NCBI GenBank assembly: GCA_030169165.1
Contig: CM058044.1
Coordinates: 41,956,415-42,020,414 of the forward strand
DNA length: 64,000 nt
DNA from: Centaurea solstitialis
Taxonomy: Eukaryota; Streptophyta; Magnoliopsida; Asterales; Asteraceae
Reading direction: 5' to 3'
The position numbers and the translations under genes are program-made. The notes under the pieces were generated by a model. The model made no database searches. It saw only the letters and a program-made list of their open reading frames with translations, and was not told the origin of the DNA. Shown one piece after another: positions 46,791 to 56,465 of the stretch; the first letter of the stretch is position 1, and each line of letters begins with the position of its first letter.

Positions 46791-47079
46791 ACACGAAAAC
46801 AAATACCATATTGAAGTTATATATCAAACGAATGTTAGTTAGTAATATATTAGTTTCTGTCACATTTCTGTCCCATGTTGTTCCACCTATTTTGGTGGAA
46901 CAAAAAAACAACCCTTTTTGTCCCATATTGTCCTACCTTGTCCCAGTTTCTGTCCTGTCTCATGTCGCACCAAACGTGAGACAGTGAATTCCTGTTCTGT
47001 CTCATGCTGCGCCAAACGTGGGACAGTGAGTTTTGTCCCGTCCTGTCCTGTCCTGTCCCACGTACCAAACGCAGCCTTA

Positions 47080-47657
47080 ATGAATAGTTTAATTATTTGG
47101 ATTTGGAGTGTGATGCTTTTGGTTTTTTTAACTCTCTATTAAATATTTTTATATTTACTTACGATGCATAAATTGATAAAAAAAAAGTCAGTAAAAATAC
47201 TAATACATAATTAAACTACAAATAATTAAAATAACAATAAAATAATATATAAAAAACATCTTTTTCTTATATTATATGTATGTATATATGATATAATATA
47301 AACAACACACTTGGTTCTTGAAGTTTAGAAAAAGACAAAAAAGGAAAAAAAAATAATGAAAAGTGAAAAAGGGTAAAAAGACACTTTTACCAAAAATTCA
47401 ATAGACAGTCTTTTAGTTCAAGAACTTTAGTCATAAAAAAATGAATATCATGAGAACGAATTCCATAATTAATCTAGCTTAAAAACGTTATCATAATTTA
47501 TCATATACCACATGGATCAAAATCCATAATTCACTATTCTTTTTCTAATGTAAGAAAATAACTTGTACTTTTAATATAAAATTAGTTTACTCCCTTCTTC
47601 TTTTATATGTTTTGACCGTTTGGAAAGATTGCATGCGAGTGACGTGGCTTCCACCTA
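47080..47657. other. AT-rich intergenic DNA
   Basis: No gene or element recognised. Confidence 0.5.
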
Positions 47658-48686
47658 AGAGCATCTCCAATGGGAGGTTCTTAAAGCCATGTCATCCATA
47701 CAAACCAGTAGAAAGAAAAAAACCACTGATGGGAGAAACCGGTTCACATGCCATCTGGAAGAAGCGCTTCCTACAGAAGGAGCGGTTCTTGATCTTCAAA
47801 AGCTAGTTATTTTATCAATATGGAGGGACCCACAAGGCCACAACCCACTATATATGCTGATAGACCTTCTATTAGGTTCACTTATAGGAGAAAGTCAAAG
47901 TAGCTGAGTATGGTGTGAGGAGTTAAATAAGGGAAGGGTATTTTGGGTATTTCTTTAGTGAATAATTTGTTGGATGTATTAGTAGGAGTCGGTGAGTTTG
48001 TTGGAGTCATTCTATTCGATTGTTTTGTATCGAGCGAGAGCTCTGTGGGAGAGATCCAGCCTCTCGAAAGCTGTGAAATCATTTTCGTTTCAATTTCAAT
48101 TCAGTAATTCCTCAATTTGTTGTTCCAAATCACAACATATGCTTATTTGTTTCTTTTATTAAGGATATATGAAACTCTGATTCACAATGAAATAATTAGC
48201 TGCTGTTATGTTTTCTATTTTATAAAAATTTTAAACTTCATATTTATTGTTGCTGATTAATGTCTTTTTAAAATAATATATAATTATTTACTATTACAAG
48301 TTTTATTATTTAAGTTATGAATGGATCATTATTTATGTAATTTTGTCTTAATTAATGTCTTTTTTAAACAATTATTCACTATTATAAGTTCTATTATATA
48401 AGTTATAAGTTATGGATCCATCATTATCTCTGTAATATTTAGTTATTTTCTTTTAATTATTATAAGTATATTTTAATTATCATTTTTTAATTATAATAAG
48501 AAACATGTAACCATTATAATTTATATTATTAATATATTTTTATTATATAAACAATGAACCAGTTCATTATTGAGAGTGAAAGGTTTATAAAATGTATAGA
48601 AAAGAGAAAACTGATGTAGCAGAGAGAAAAAGCTGACGTGGAACAGTCATGAACCTTTGAAGAGGTTCATGATTGTAGATGCTCTA
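47658..48686. mobile_element. TIR element of the AGAGCATC type, containing a probable solo LTR
   Basis: The left end AGAGCATCTCCAATGGGAGG faces a right end that inverts to AGAGCATCTACAATCATGAA. Inner blocks ggttcttaaag and cctttgaagaggttc also pair. The element is about 750 bp without the nested LTR. No clear target duplication. Confidence 0.68.
47858..48137 (+). repeat. Probable short solo LTR (280 bp)
   Basis: It starts TGATAGACC and ends CACAACA with a perfect flanking 5-bp duplication tatgc (47853-47857, 48138-48142). The 3' part (tttcaatttcaattcagtaa) resembles copia R/U5 ends. The internal element is unknown, and the call rests on TG...CA plus the duplication. Confidence 0.6.
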
Positions 48687-48826
48687 AGCTATTCATAAAT
48701 CTTAATTATTGGCGAGTTTTTGTTGTTCTTGTCATTTTTGTTTCTATCATCTAAATTCTCAAGTGGAGTTAGTCTTTTTTCAATACCCTTATATCCTAAA
48801 ACCTTTTTTATAATATATATATATAT

Positions 48827-49067
48827 AGGAAAGTTCAAATATGAACTTATATTTTATTGTAAACGTGAGGAGCAACAAAATTGCGCCACGTGACAATCTG
48901 AATCGGCACCTAAGCTTTATTCAGTATGAATATCATGCAGAGTGAATAAAGCTTTCATTCAGAGTGAATAAAGCATGAATATTCAAACTGAATATTGTCG
49001 TCATGTGACGCGATACTACAGGTCCTCACATTCACAATGAAAGATGAGTTCACATTTGAACCAAACT
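48827..49067. mobile_element. (TA)n-flanked MITE, family 3 (related to family 1)
   Basis: The left end AGGAAAGTTCAAATATGAAC faces GAGTTCACATTTGAACCAAA, with (TA)n both sides. It shares gtgaggagcaacaaaattgcg-like and ccacgtgac segments with family 1, but the centre is built of an inverted gaatattcat / attcagagtgaataaagc repeat. Confidence 0.8.
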
Positions 49068-49081
49068 ATATATATATATAT

Positions 49082-49454
49082 AGGGAAGTTATTTTATAAA
49101 CCACAAATAACGTGTAAACCGTGTAAACTCATGGTTGTATATGTAAATTAATGAAAAATCTTTTGTAGAGTTGTTTAATATGATGAAAATGTTTCATATC
49201 CTAAATTTTTTGATGACATTGTTTCATATGAAGGTGTTTATTTACGTAGAAATGAAAAAGTTTCATTGGAACCAGAAAAAAGTTTCATATGAATAAAAAA
49301 CACCAAAATATGAAACAATTTCATCAAATTTGATGTTTATGAGACATTTTCATCATATTAAACAACTCTATAAATCAATTTTATTGATTTAATCTATGCA
49401 ACCATGAGTTTACATGGTTTACACGTTATTTGTGGTTTACAAAATAACTTCCCT
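49082..49454. mobile_element. (TA)n-flanked hairpin MITE, family 4
   Basis: Arms of about 55 bp: agggaagttattttataaac, cacaaataacgtgtaaacc facing ggtttacacgttatttgtgg, tttacaaaataacttccct. The centre is a second palindrome around ttcatatgaa and gatgaaaatgtttcatat. Confidence 0.85.
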
Positions 49455-49465
49455 CTATATATATA

Positions 49466-49706
49466 GGGGAAGTATCCGTTGCAAACCATGTAGATTGTAC
49501 AAACTATACAAACCTAATCTGAGCCATTGATTTTGTTTTCTTAACCATTGATTTTGTTTATCTCCTAACTTTTAGGTGATTTTGAAATGTAGTTGAGAGA
49601 AAATCTAGGAATTGAATTAATCCATACCATTGATCGTGTACATGTACGGTGGAGATTGGTTTGTATAGTTTGTACAAACTATACGGTTTGTAACGGATAC
49701 AACCCC
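49466..49706. mobile_element. (TA)n-flanked hairpin MITE, family 5
   Basis: The left arm ggggaagtatccgttgcaaa, ccatgtagattgtacaaact faces agtttgtacaaactatacgg, tttgtaacggatacaacccc. It is separated from family 4 by only about twelve TA-rich bases, so the two share one TA tract. Confidence 0.85.
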
Positions 49707-49984
49707 TTATATATATAAATATATATAGAGGAAAAATCAAATACAAACCACTTTTTTTGTAAAAACTTGAGGACCAATCTAAACCATTAAAAAGTTTTAA
49801 TCAAAGGCTATTAATTAAGATGATTGGTTTGTAGTTCTATCAATTATAGCCTACACCACACTAGATTATAACCCAAAAAGGGTATTTTTGACATTTTGTA
49901 AACCCAAACCCATCAGATCTAAATTCCCAACCACAACAACATCAAACCACCATTAGAAAAAAAAAACCCATCAGACCTTCACTT

Positions 49985-50700
49985 TCACCTTCAGACCTCC
50001 ATTGACGCCCCACCGCCACCACCGTCGCCGGCGTTCCACCGTCACCGGCGTTCTACCGTCGTCGGCGCTCCACCGTCGCCGGTGCTCCACCCGCGTCCAT
50101 CGCCACCACCAGATCTGCGTTCTTCATCTCCTACATCAGACTCTGCCACCAGACCTCACTACAAGAAGTCCACCACCGTCGCCGGCCTCCACCGCCATAT
50201 CCACCACCGTCGTCTACTGTCGCTGGCGTCCACGACCTTCGCCGGCCTCCACCACCATTCATACACTCACTATTATTCCTTTCACTCTGATTATTGGTTG
50301 CTTTTCAGATGGCCGGCGTTCTCGAAACCCTCGCCGTTCTCGAAACCCTCTCCGATCTCTCACCTCTCACTTCGCCGGACCTCCTTCCTGCCGGAATCCA
50401 GAGGCTTCAACTCAACCATCAGTTCCTGCCGAAATCTAGGGTTTTGGAGAGGATTAGCCTGATTTTTAGAGAGAAAAAGTTGAGGAAGAGAGAGAAAGCG
50501 AAGAGCTGAGCGAGTAGTCGATCCTTGAAGCGATGGTTCATGAAGAGGAAGAAATCAACAACAAGAAATCAAGCAATAAAAGATTCAAGAAGAAGACCTT
50601 AAAAAGGGTTTTGATTTGATTTGATGATGGATGATGATGATGATGATGGATGATGGGGATCAACTACTGTAAGCAAATTTGGGATTTTTTTTTTGAATTT
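49985..50700 (+). pseudogene. Captured gene fragment, probably 5' UTR and first coding exon
   Basis: The stretch is C-rich with a tandem ccaccgtcgccggcgttcc-type unit (about 50018-50095). Then, after a pyrimidine-rich ttttcag, comes a frame beginning MAGVLETLAVLETLSDLSPL at 50309, followed by TSPDLLPAGIQRLQL and a basic end at 50509. Composition and codon pattern look like a real plant gene start. I do not recognise the parent, and no later exons follow. Held inside a TIR element, it fits a Pack-type capture. Confidence 0.45.
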
Positions 50701-50929
50701 TGGACTGTGTGTGACTGTGTGTTGGTTGGTGTTGAAAGATATTTACACTTTACTACCCTCTAAACTTCTCTGAATTTTGATTTCAGATTTATGTAAAGTT
50801 TTGATGTGAGTGAAGGTGTTTGATGAAATGCCATAGAAAGCAAATAGTTATTTTACCTCTTATCAGATAGCGATAGACATTTACTTGATTGATTGTGTTT
50901 TTATTGTGTTTTTATCTGGTGAATATGAA

Positions 50930-51340
50930 TATTCATATGATGAATACACGATGAATATGAATATTCATAAGGTGAATGTGAATATTCATAAGGTGAATGT
51001 GAATATTCATAAGGTGAATATATAGTGAATATGAATATTCATATGGTGAATATGATGGTGAATTTATATAATTTTTTATCTGTTGAATATTAATATGAAT
51101 ATGAATATGAATATGGTGAATATATGATGAATATGATATGGTAAATATAAATATTCATATGGTGAATATGATGGTGAATTTATATAATTTTTATCTGGTG
51201 AATATGAAATATGATATTTATAAGATGAATATGAATATTCATATGGTGAATATATGATGAATATGATATTGTGAATATGAATATTTATATGGTGAATATT
51301 CATATGGTGAGATGATAGTGAATATTCATATAATGAATAA
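50930..51340. repeat. GAATAT / ATTCATATGGT minisatellite
   Basis: Repeats of gtgaatatgaatattcatat with variants run for about 400 bp; the unit is itself palindromic. Non-coding. Confidence 0.9.
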
Positions 51341-51593
51341 ACTGCGATTTTCAGATCAAGAGTTTAGATTATTCCTCAAGTTTTTACAAAAAAGTGAATA
51401 TATATATATATATATATATTGTAAAAACCACATATTTTGTAAAAACCTCTTCTTTTGTAAAAACTTGAGGAATAATCTAAAATGACGATCATGCCCTTTT
51501 TAGATCAAAGGCTTAGATTATTCCTCAAGTTTTTACAAAAAAAATGGTTTTTCCTTGAAGGCTCCTCAATATATATATATATATATATATATA

Positions 51594-51854
51594 GAGGAAA
51601 GTTCAAATGTGAACCACATTTTGGTTGTGAACGTGAGGACAACCGAGAGCGCGACACGTGGCGACTTTAAGTGTGGTCCCCCTCTTTAATTCAATGCCCT
51701 CCCATGATTCGCGCCTAGTCATCCGCCGCGGATCTTACGTGTCGCCTAGTCATTCGCCGTGGATCTTACGTGGCGCCTAGTCATCTCCACGTGTCGCGCT
51801 CTCGGTTGTCCTCACGTTCACAACCAAAAAGTGGTTCACATTTGAACCCACCCC
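51594..51854 (-). mobile_element. (TA)n-flanked hairpin MITE, family 1, copy 4 (inverted)
   Basis: Here the GAGGAAAGTTCAAATGTG end is at the left and GTTCACATTTGAACCCACCC plus C at the right, so the copy is opposite to copies 1 to 3. The interior has two tandem versions of a catccgccgcggatcttacg-like unit, making it longer than the others. Confidence 0.88.
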
Positions 51855-51879
51855 TATATATATATATATATATATATAT

Positions 51880-52187
51880 AGTCCCCTTATTTTGCAAACC
51901 GTGTAATTTGTGCAAACTTTGCAAACCAAGATTCCACCAATCAAAATTCATTATTGCAATAGGTTTAGTTTATTTTTGTAAGGGTATTAATTTGAATTTG
52001 AATTTCAAATGGTTAGTTGTAACCCCCTAATTATCAACAATTAATCTTGTCCATTAATCTATCTAATCAATAAACTAATACCCTTACAAAAATAAACAAA
52101 ACCTATTGCAATAATGGATTTTGATTGGTGGAATCTTGGTTTGCAAAGTTTGCACAAATTACTCAGTTTGCAAAATAAGGGGACTCT
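51880..52187. mobile_element. (TA)n-flanked hairpin MITE, family 2, copy 2
   Basis: The left end GTCCCCTTATTTTGCAAACC faces GTTTGCAAAATAAGGGGACT. The pairing continues through ccaagattccaccaatcaaa and attgcaataggttt to about 110 bp per arm, so the whole element is close to a perfect hairpin. Copy 1 at 16464 retains only shorter arms. It shares its TA tract with family 1 copy 4. Confidence 0.88.
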
Positions 52188-52776
52188 ATATTAAAGAGAG
52201 AAAGAAGGAAGGAGATAGAACGGATTCATCGAGCTTCCAAGCCCTCACCCCCACCCACCAGTTAGTACCCGTTCAGCGCGTAGCATTCCTTTTCCCTACC
52301 CGCTGCCGATCCCGCCCCCTACCCTCACAGTGGTACGGGTGGCTGAACAATTATGGATTAACAATATATAAATGGGTGGTTCTAAAACAAAAGTTAAAAA
52401 ATAATGGGTCGATGTAAACACTTTAATCTTTTAAGTTATGTTATAAAAACTAGATGGCTAGAATTCGTTTTATGGTTATTACGCTAGAATCATCACATTT
52501 GAAATTCAGATCTATCAATAACAATGCCAAATCTAGTAGTACTAAGGAGATGTGATCTTTTTTACTACATAATTTAAAACACGTGTTCCATTATAGGAAA
52601 GCTTAAACCAGTAAGTCATTGGGACTATTAGGTTATAATTAAATTAGATGAAGTAAATGTTCAAATATAAAATGTTAAGCTAAACCATAGTAATATTAAC
52701 TTTTAGAAAATTGAGGGTCATTTTCTAAATTTGAAAAGTTAAAGGGCTTAATTTAATGTTTGATCACTTAATCACT
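52188..52776. other. Intergenic DNA
   Basis: No gene or element recognised; AT-rich apart from a short ccctcacccccacccacc stretch near 52242. Confidence 0.5.
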
Positions 52777-52779
52777 TAG

Positions 52780-53202
52780 GTCGCGTTTGATTTGCTGGAA
52801 TGTTTTTGAATGAATTGGAATCCTGAGAATTTAGAATCCTGAGGAATTGGAATCCAATTCCATAATCTGTTTGGTTGTGAGAAATGTACGATGGAATTGG
52901 AATTCAGATACTCAAAATGACAGAATTTCCCTTTTTAATATTTCATACCAAAACTCAGATTCCTACACAAAAATCTTCTAAAACGTTATAAAAACTTGAA
53001 GAAATTCCCAAAATCAAGATCTAATTACGATCCAGGAATCACAGAGTGTAGTAAGAGTTCTTCTTCACCTCTTCTCTTTCATCGTTAATGGCTATAGATT
53101 TCACCAAACAATAGGGTATATGTCTTTTAGCTTCAGATTATTAAAAAAAATGAAAAAAGAAAGAAAGAAATGGGGGTGTAATTAATGATGATGAAAGTAA
53201 TT
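52780..53202. mobile_element. Left half of a PIF/Harbinger-like MITE
   Basis: The sequence tta|GGTCGCGTTTGATTTGCTGG has the same TTA plus GCGTTTG start as the element at 45569, followed by reiterated gaattggaatcc motifs. No right end appears before the copia LTR at 53203, which seems to have inserted into it; the other half would lie right of the window. Confidence 0.5.
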
Positions 53203-53830
53203 TGTTGAGTCTGAAGATACCACTGCTGATACTACTGCTGGAAGGTTATCACTGCTAGCTTTGGAGTTACAACCGTTGATAGTTCATCTGAAGGTTACCA
53301 CTGCTAGTATGTGTGTTAACACTGAAGAACATTTTACCACTGCTAGTACAAGAGTTACCACTGCTAATACAAGTTACCATTGCTAGAACAGAATTACTAT
53401 TGCTGGTTGAAGATTACTACTGATTCTGTTTTACCACTGCTGAAGAGATCAAGATAAGGAAAGAATTCTGTTTGAGAAGATATGGGATAGATACGATTAT
53501 CTTGGAGATTATTTAGAGTAGATTTACTTTCCTTATTATAATCTTGTAACTTGTATAAATAGCTGATAGGTTTTCAATGTTTAAAAAAACGAGTCATTAA
53601 GATTTTGTTTAGAATTATTAAGCCTCAAGATTGTTCTTGAATCCCTGCAATTGAGAAGATTTGCACGTCTAGTTTGAGCCTGTTCAAATCAGATTGGGGC
53701 TTTGGTTGTAATCATTAAGCTTGTGATCAATACACATTCTGTTTTTCAATTCATTGTTAAGTCAATCAAAGTGTTATTCCGCAAACTTCTTTGATTTAGT
53801 TTTCTGTTCTTGATAATTTCGATCCTGTCA
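53203..53830 (+). repeat. 5' LTR of copia element B
   Basis: 628 bp from TGTTGAGTCT to GATCCTGTCA. The first 250 bp (U3) have about eight taccactgct-type motifs. It is co-linear with the solo LTR at 45611-46232. Confidence 0.95.
53554..53562 (+). promoter_or_regulatory. TATA box of copia element B
   Basis: tataaatag within gtataaatagctgatagg. Transcription would start near 53585, leaving about 245 bp of R/U5. Confidence 0.7.
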
Positions 53831-53832
53831 AG

Positions 53833-53844
53833 TGGTATCAGAGC
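53833..53844 (+). other. Primer binding site of element B
   Basis: tggtatcagagc follows the LTR after two bases (ag), complementary to initiator tRNA-Met. Confidence 0.95.
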
Positions 53845-53871
53845 TAGTTTAATTCAAAAAACAAATTAACA

Positions 53872-56465
53872 ATGGATACTCAGGAAACTGTTTTGGTCTC
53901 TAAAGTTCCCATGCTCAAACCCAATGAGTTTGACATGTGGAAAATCAGGATCCGTCAATACATGCTTCTCACAGACTATGGAATGTGGGAGGTTGTTGAA
54001 AACGGACCTGGTACTGATGAAGGAGCTGTTGAAGGAGTTGCAAGACCCCCTCCCAGGAATCATGCAGATAGGAAAAGAAGGCAAACAGAGATGAAAGCTT
54101 TAAGTACTTTGTTGTTGGCTATTCCCAATGAATACCAACATCAATTCAGTACATACACAGATGCCAAATCTCTCTGGACTGCTCTAGAGAAGAGGTTCTC
54201 AGGAACCAAAAGCACAAAGAGGAACCAGAAGGCCTTTCTGAAGCAACAATATGAGAACTTCACATCCCTGAAGAATGAATCTATGACACAAACCTTTGAT
54301 AGATTCAACAAGCTGATTGGAGAACTTGCAACTGTAGATGTGAAGATGGATAAAGATGATGTGAATAGAAAAATTCCTTAGATCTCTTGGAGAGGAATGG
54401 ACTATTTACACTGTCTCATTCAGACAAGGAGATGCTTTAGAAGACAAAGAACTTGAAGATCTATACAATGATCTAAGGATCTTTGAAGAGAAGTAGAGAA
54501 GAAGAAAAGACCCATTGGATACTCTCACAATACTGCTCTTCTTTCTTCTGAAAACCCTAGTTCTTTTAATACTACTGCTTTTACTAATACCACTGCTACT
54601 TATAATACTACTGCTAATGAAACTGTTTCTAATGTAAATTCTTGTACATCTCAGGAAACCAATGATGATATAATTCTGGAAGCTTTCTTAGCAAGTCATG
54701 TCAAATCATCATTGATCAATGATGATTTCGATCAAATCAATGCAGATGATCTTGAAGAGATGGATATCAAGTGGCAGATGGCTATGCTCACTTTGAGGAT
54801 GAAGAGATTTATCAGAAGAACTGGGAGAAACAACTTTGATGTCAAAAGAGGAGATAAAGCTGGATTTGATAATATCGATCCTGTCAAGTGGTATCAGAGC
54901 AAGGGAGGATCCACAAATCATCAAAACTCTGGAAGTGGTTCCTCACAAGCCCCTAGATTCAATAACAGGGGAAGCAACTCAAACCCTAGTTCATCACAAG
55001 CACTTGTTTCACAAGAGGGACAAGGTTTTGATTGGAGTGATCATGCAGAGGAAGCAGTTCAAAATCAAGCACTCATGGCTGAAATCAAGGAGACTGAAAT
55101 CCCATCTGAGGTATCTTCTAAACTCTGTTCTGATTCTTGTTTAGAAACTGTGAAAAAGTACAGGGATCACAATCAGACCATGAGTGATAGTATTAAGAAG
55201 ATGGAGATAGATAGGAGAGAGTATGTTAAGATCATTGACAATCTGGAGGATCAAATTAAGGGCTATAAAGCCAATGAACTTCAGTTTGAATATGATTATA
55301 ACTATTGGAAGTGGGAAAAGAAAGAGTATGAGAGAAAATTGTCCAAGGTTAGGGAAGAGTTGGAGTGTGCTAAGGAGAGTTGACTGCTGCTAAGGATGAC
55401 TTAGAAAAATTTTCAAAGTCATCTAAAGCTTTAGAATCCATCATTAAAGCACAAGTCCATGATGACTTAAAGAGGGGAATAGGATACAACAATACCCCTC
55501 CTCCCTATAACCAAAATTACATTCCTCCTACCACTGATCTGCTTGATAGGATGTATAGAGGAGAATTGAAGGAAGGTTTAGATAGAGTAGATCCAGTGGA
55601 TACTAGGGAGGAATTTGATGAGAAAAGCACAACAGAGACCATTCCTGATGATAACCACATTCTCACTAATGAGAAGGGTGGTATGCCATTTGTTCCTAGC
55701 AAACAGATACTGACCTCTAGGAAAAACAAAGGAAAAGAAGTGATTTCCTCAAATAAGATTGAAAAGAAGACTGAGACAACTAGAAAAGAGAGTAGGAAAG
55801 ACCACTATACTCAGAGAACTGTAGTTGATCCTGGTACTTCTTCACAGTCTCAAAACAAAAATCATCCAAGAGGGAACAAAAGGAACTGGAATAACCATTG
55901 GGCACAATGTCATGGTGTTGATCTAAGCAAGATAAACAGACCAAAACCATGCTTTATCTGTTGTAAGACTAATCATCTAGCAAGAGACTGTTATTTCAAT
56001 CCAATTAATCAAAGAAACAGTTTTCAAACTAGAAGATTTGTTCCCACAAACAGAAGAGTTGTTCCTAAACAGAACAGGTCTAGTCAACCTAAAAGAAAAG
56101 TCCAAAAGAAAAAGGTTGAAAAGAAGACTGTTAAGTTGGTTACTAAATGGGTACCAAAAGCTTCACTAAGCAATACTACTGCTTCAACAAGCAGTGGTAA
56201 TGATAGTGTCGCATCTGATAGCAGTGGTAAAAGTTACAAAGAGATAAAAGTTAACACTGCTGCTAGTAATAACAGCAGTGGTAATTCAAACACTGTTTCC
56301 ACTGCTAGACCTTCAATAAGAAAACCCATTATAACCAAATATTCCAGTCATGAGATCCCAAATAAAGATTATCTTTTGAAGCTCAACAGATTGACAGAGG
56401 TCAATTATGTTAATGATAAAGGAGAACCCAAGACCATATTGGCTTGGGTTCCCTCAAGGCACTAA
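53872..56465 (+). pseudogene. gag: gag of copia element B (three frame breaks)
   Basis: Begins MDTQETVLVSKVPMLKP 27 bases after the PBS. A copia gag core is clear (FDMWKIRIRQYML, KSLWTALEKRF, TFDRFNKLIGEL). An extra base in the A run at about 54369-54373 breaks the frame; the original frame is restored near 54495-54510; a base is lost at about 55375-55381. The third segment (55380-56465) carries the zinc knuckle CFICCKTNHLARDC near 55952, a basic region and a Thr/Ser-rich linker, and ends AWVPSRH. The overlap with pol suggests a gag-pol break at the same place as in element A. It cannot make an intact Gag as it stands. Confidence 0.88.

Larger units (their letters stand above)
45569..47076. 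mobile_element. PIF/Harbinger-type non-autonomous element, split by a solo LTR
   Basis: The left terminus GATAGCGTTTGGTACGCAGA faces a right terminus that inverts to GGCTGCGTTTGGTACGTGGG, flanked by the 3-bp TTA (45566-45568, 47077-47079). TTA duplications and G-rich GCGTTTGG ends suggest PIF/Harbinger. Subterminal ggacaggac / gtcctgtcc motifs are reiterated at both ends, and ca(c/g)caaacgtg(a/g)gacag is repeated at the right. The interior holds a GGT-rich low-complexity tract. About 880 bp without the nested LTR. Confidence 0.82.
49728..51568. mobile_element. Large composite (TA)n-flanked TIR element, family 6, with captured DNA
   Basis: The left end gaggaaaaatcaaatacaaa, ccactttttttgtaaaaact, tgagg faces cctcaagtttttacaaaaaa near 51369-51395 and again near 51519-51545. 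The second right end belongs to a small hairpin copy (about 51420-51568) nested at the edge. Between the ends lie a GC-rich gene-like segment (50.0-50.7 kb) and a GAATAT minisatellite, both unlike the surrounding AT-rich DNA. Confidence 0.6.

Noticed and set aside
46428..46802. Proline/threonine/histidine-rich frame
   Set aside because: It is translated from the GGT-rich low-complexity tract inside the Harbinger-type element.
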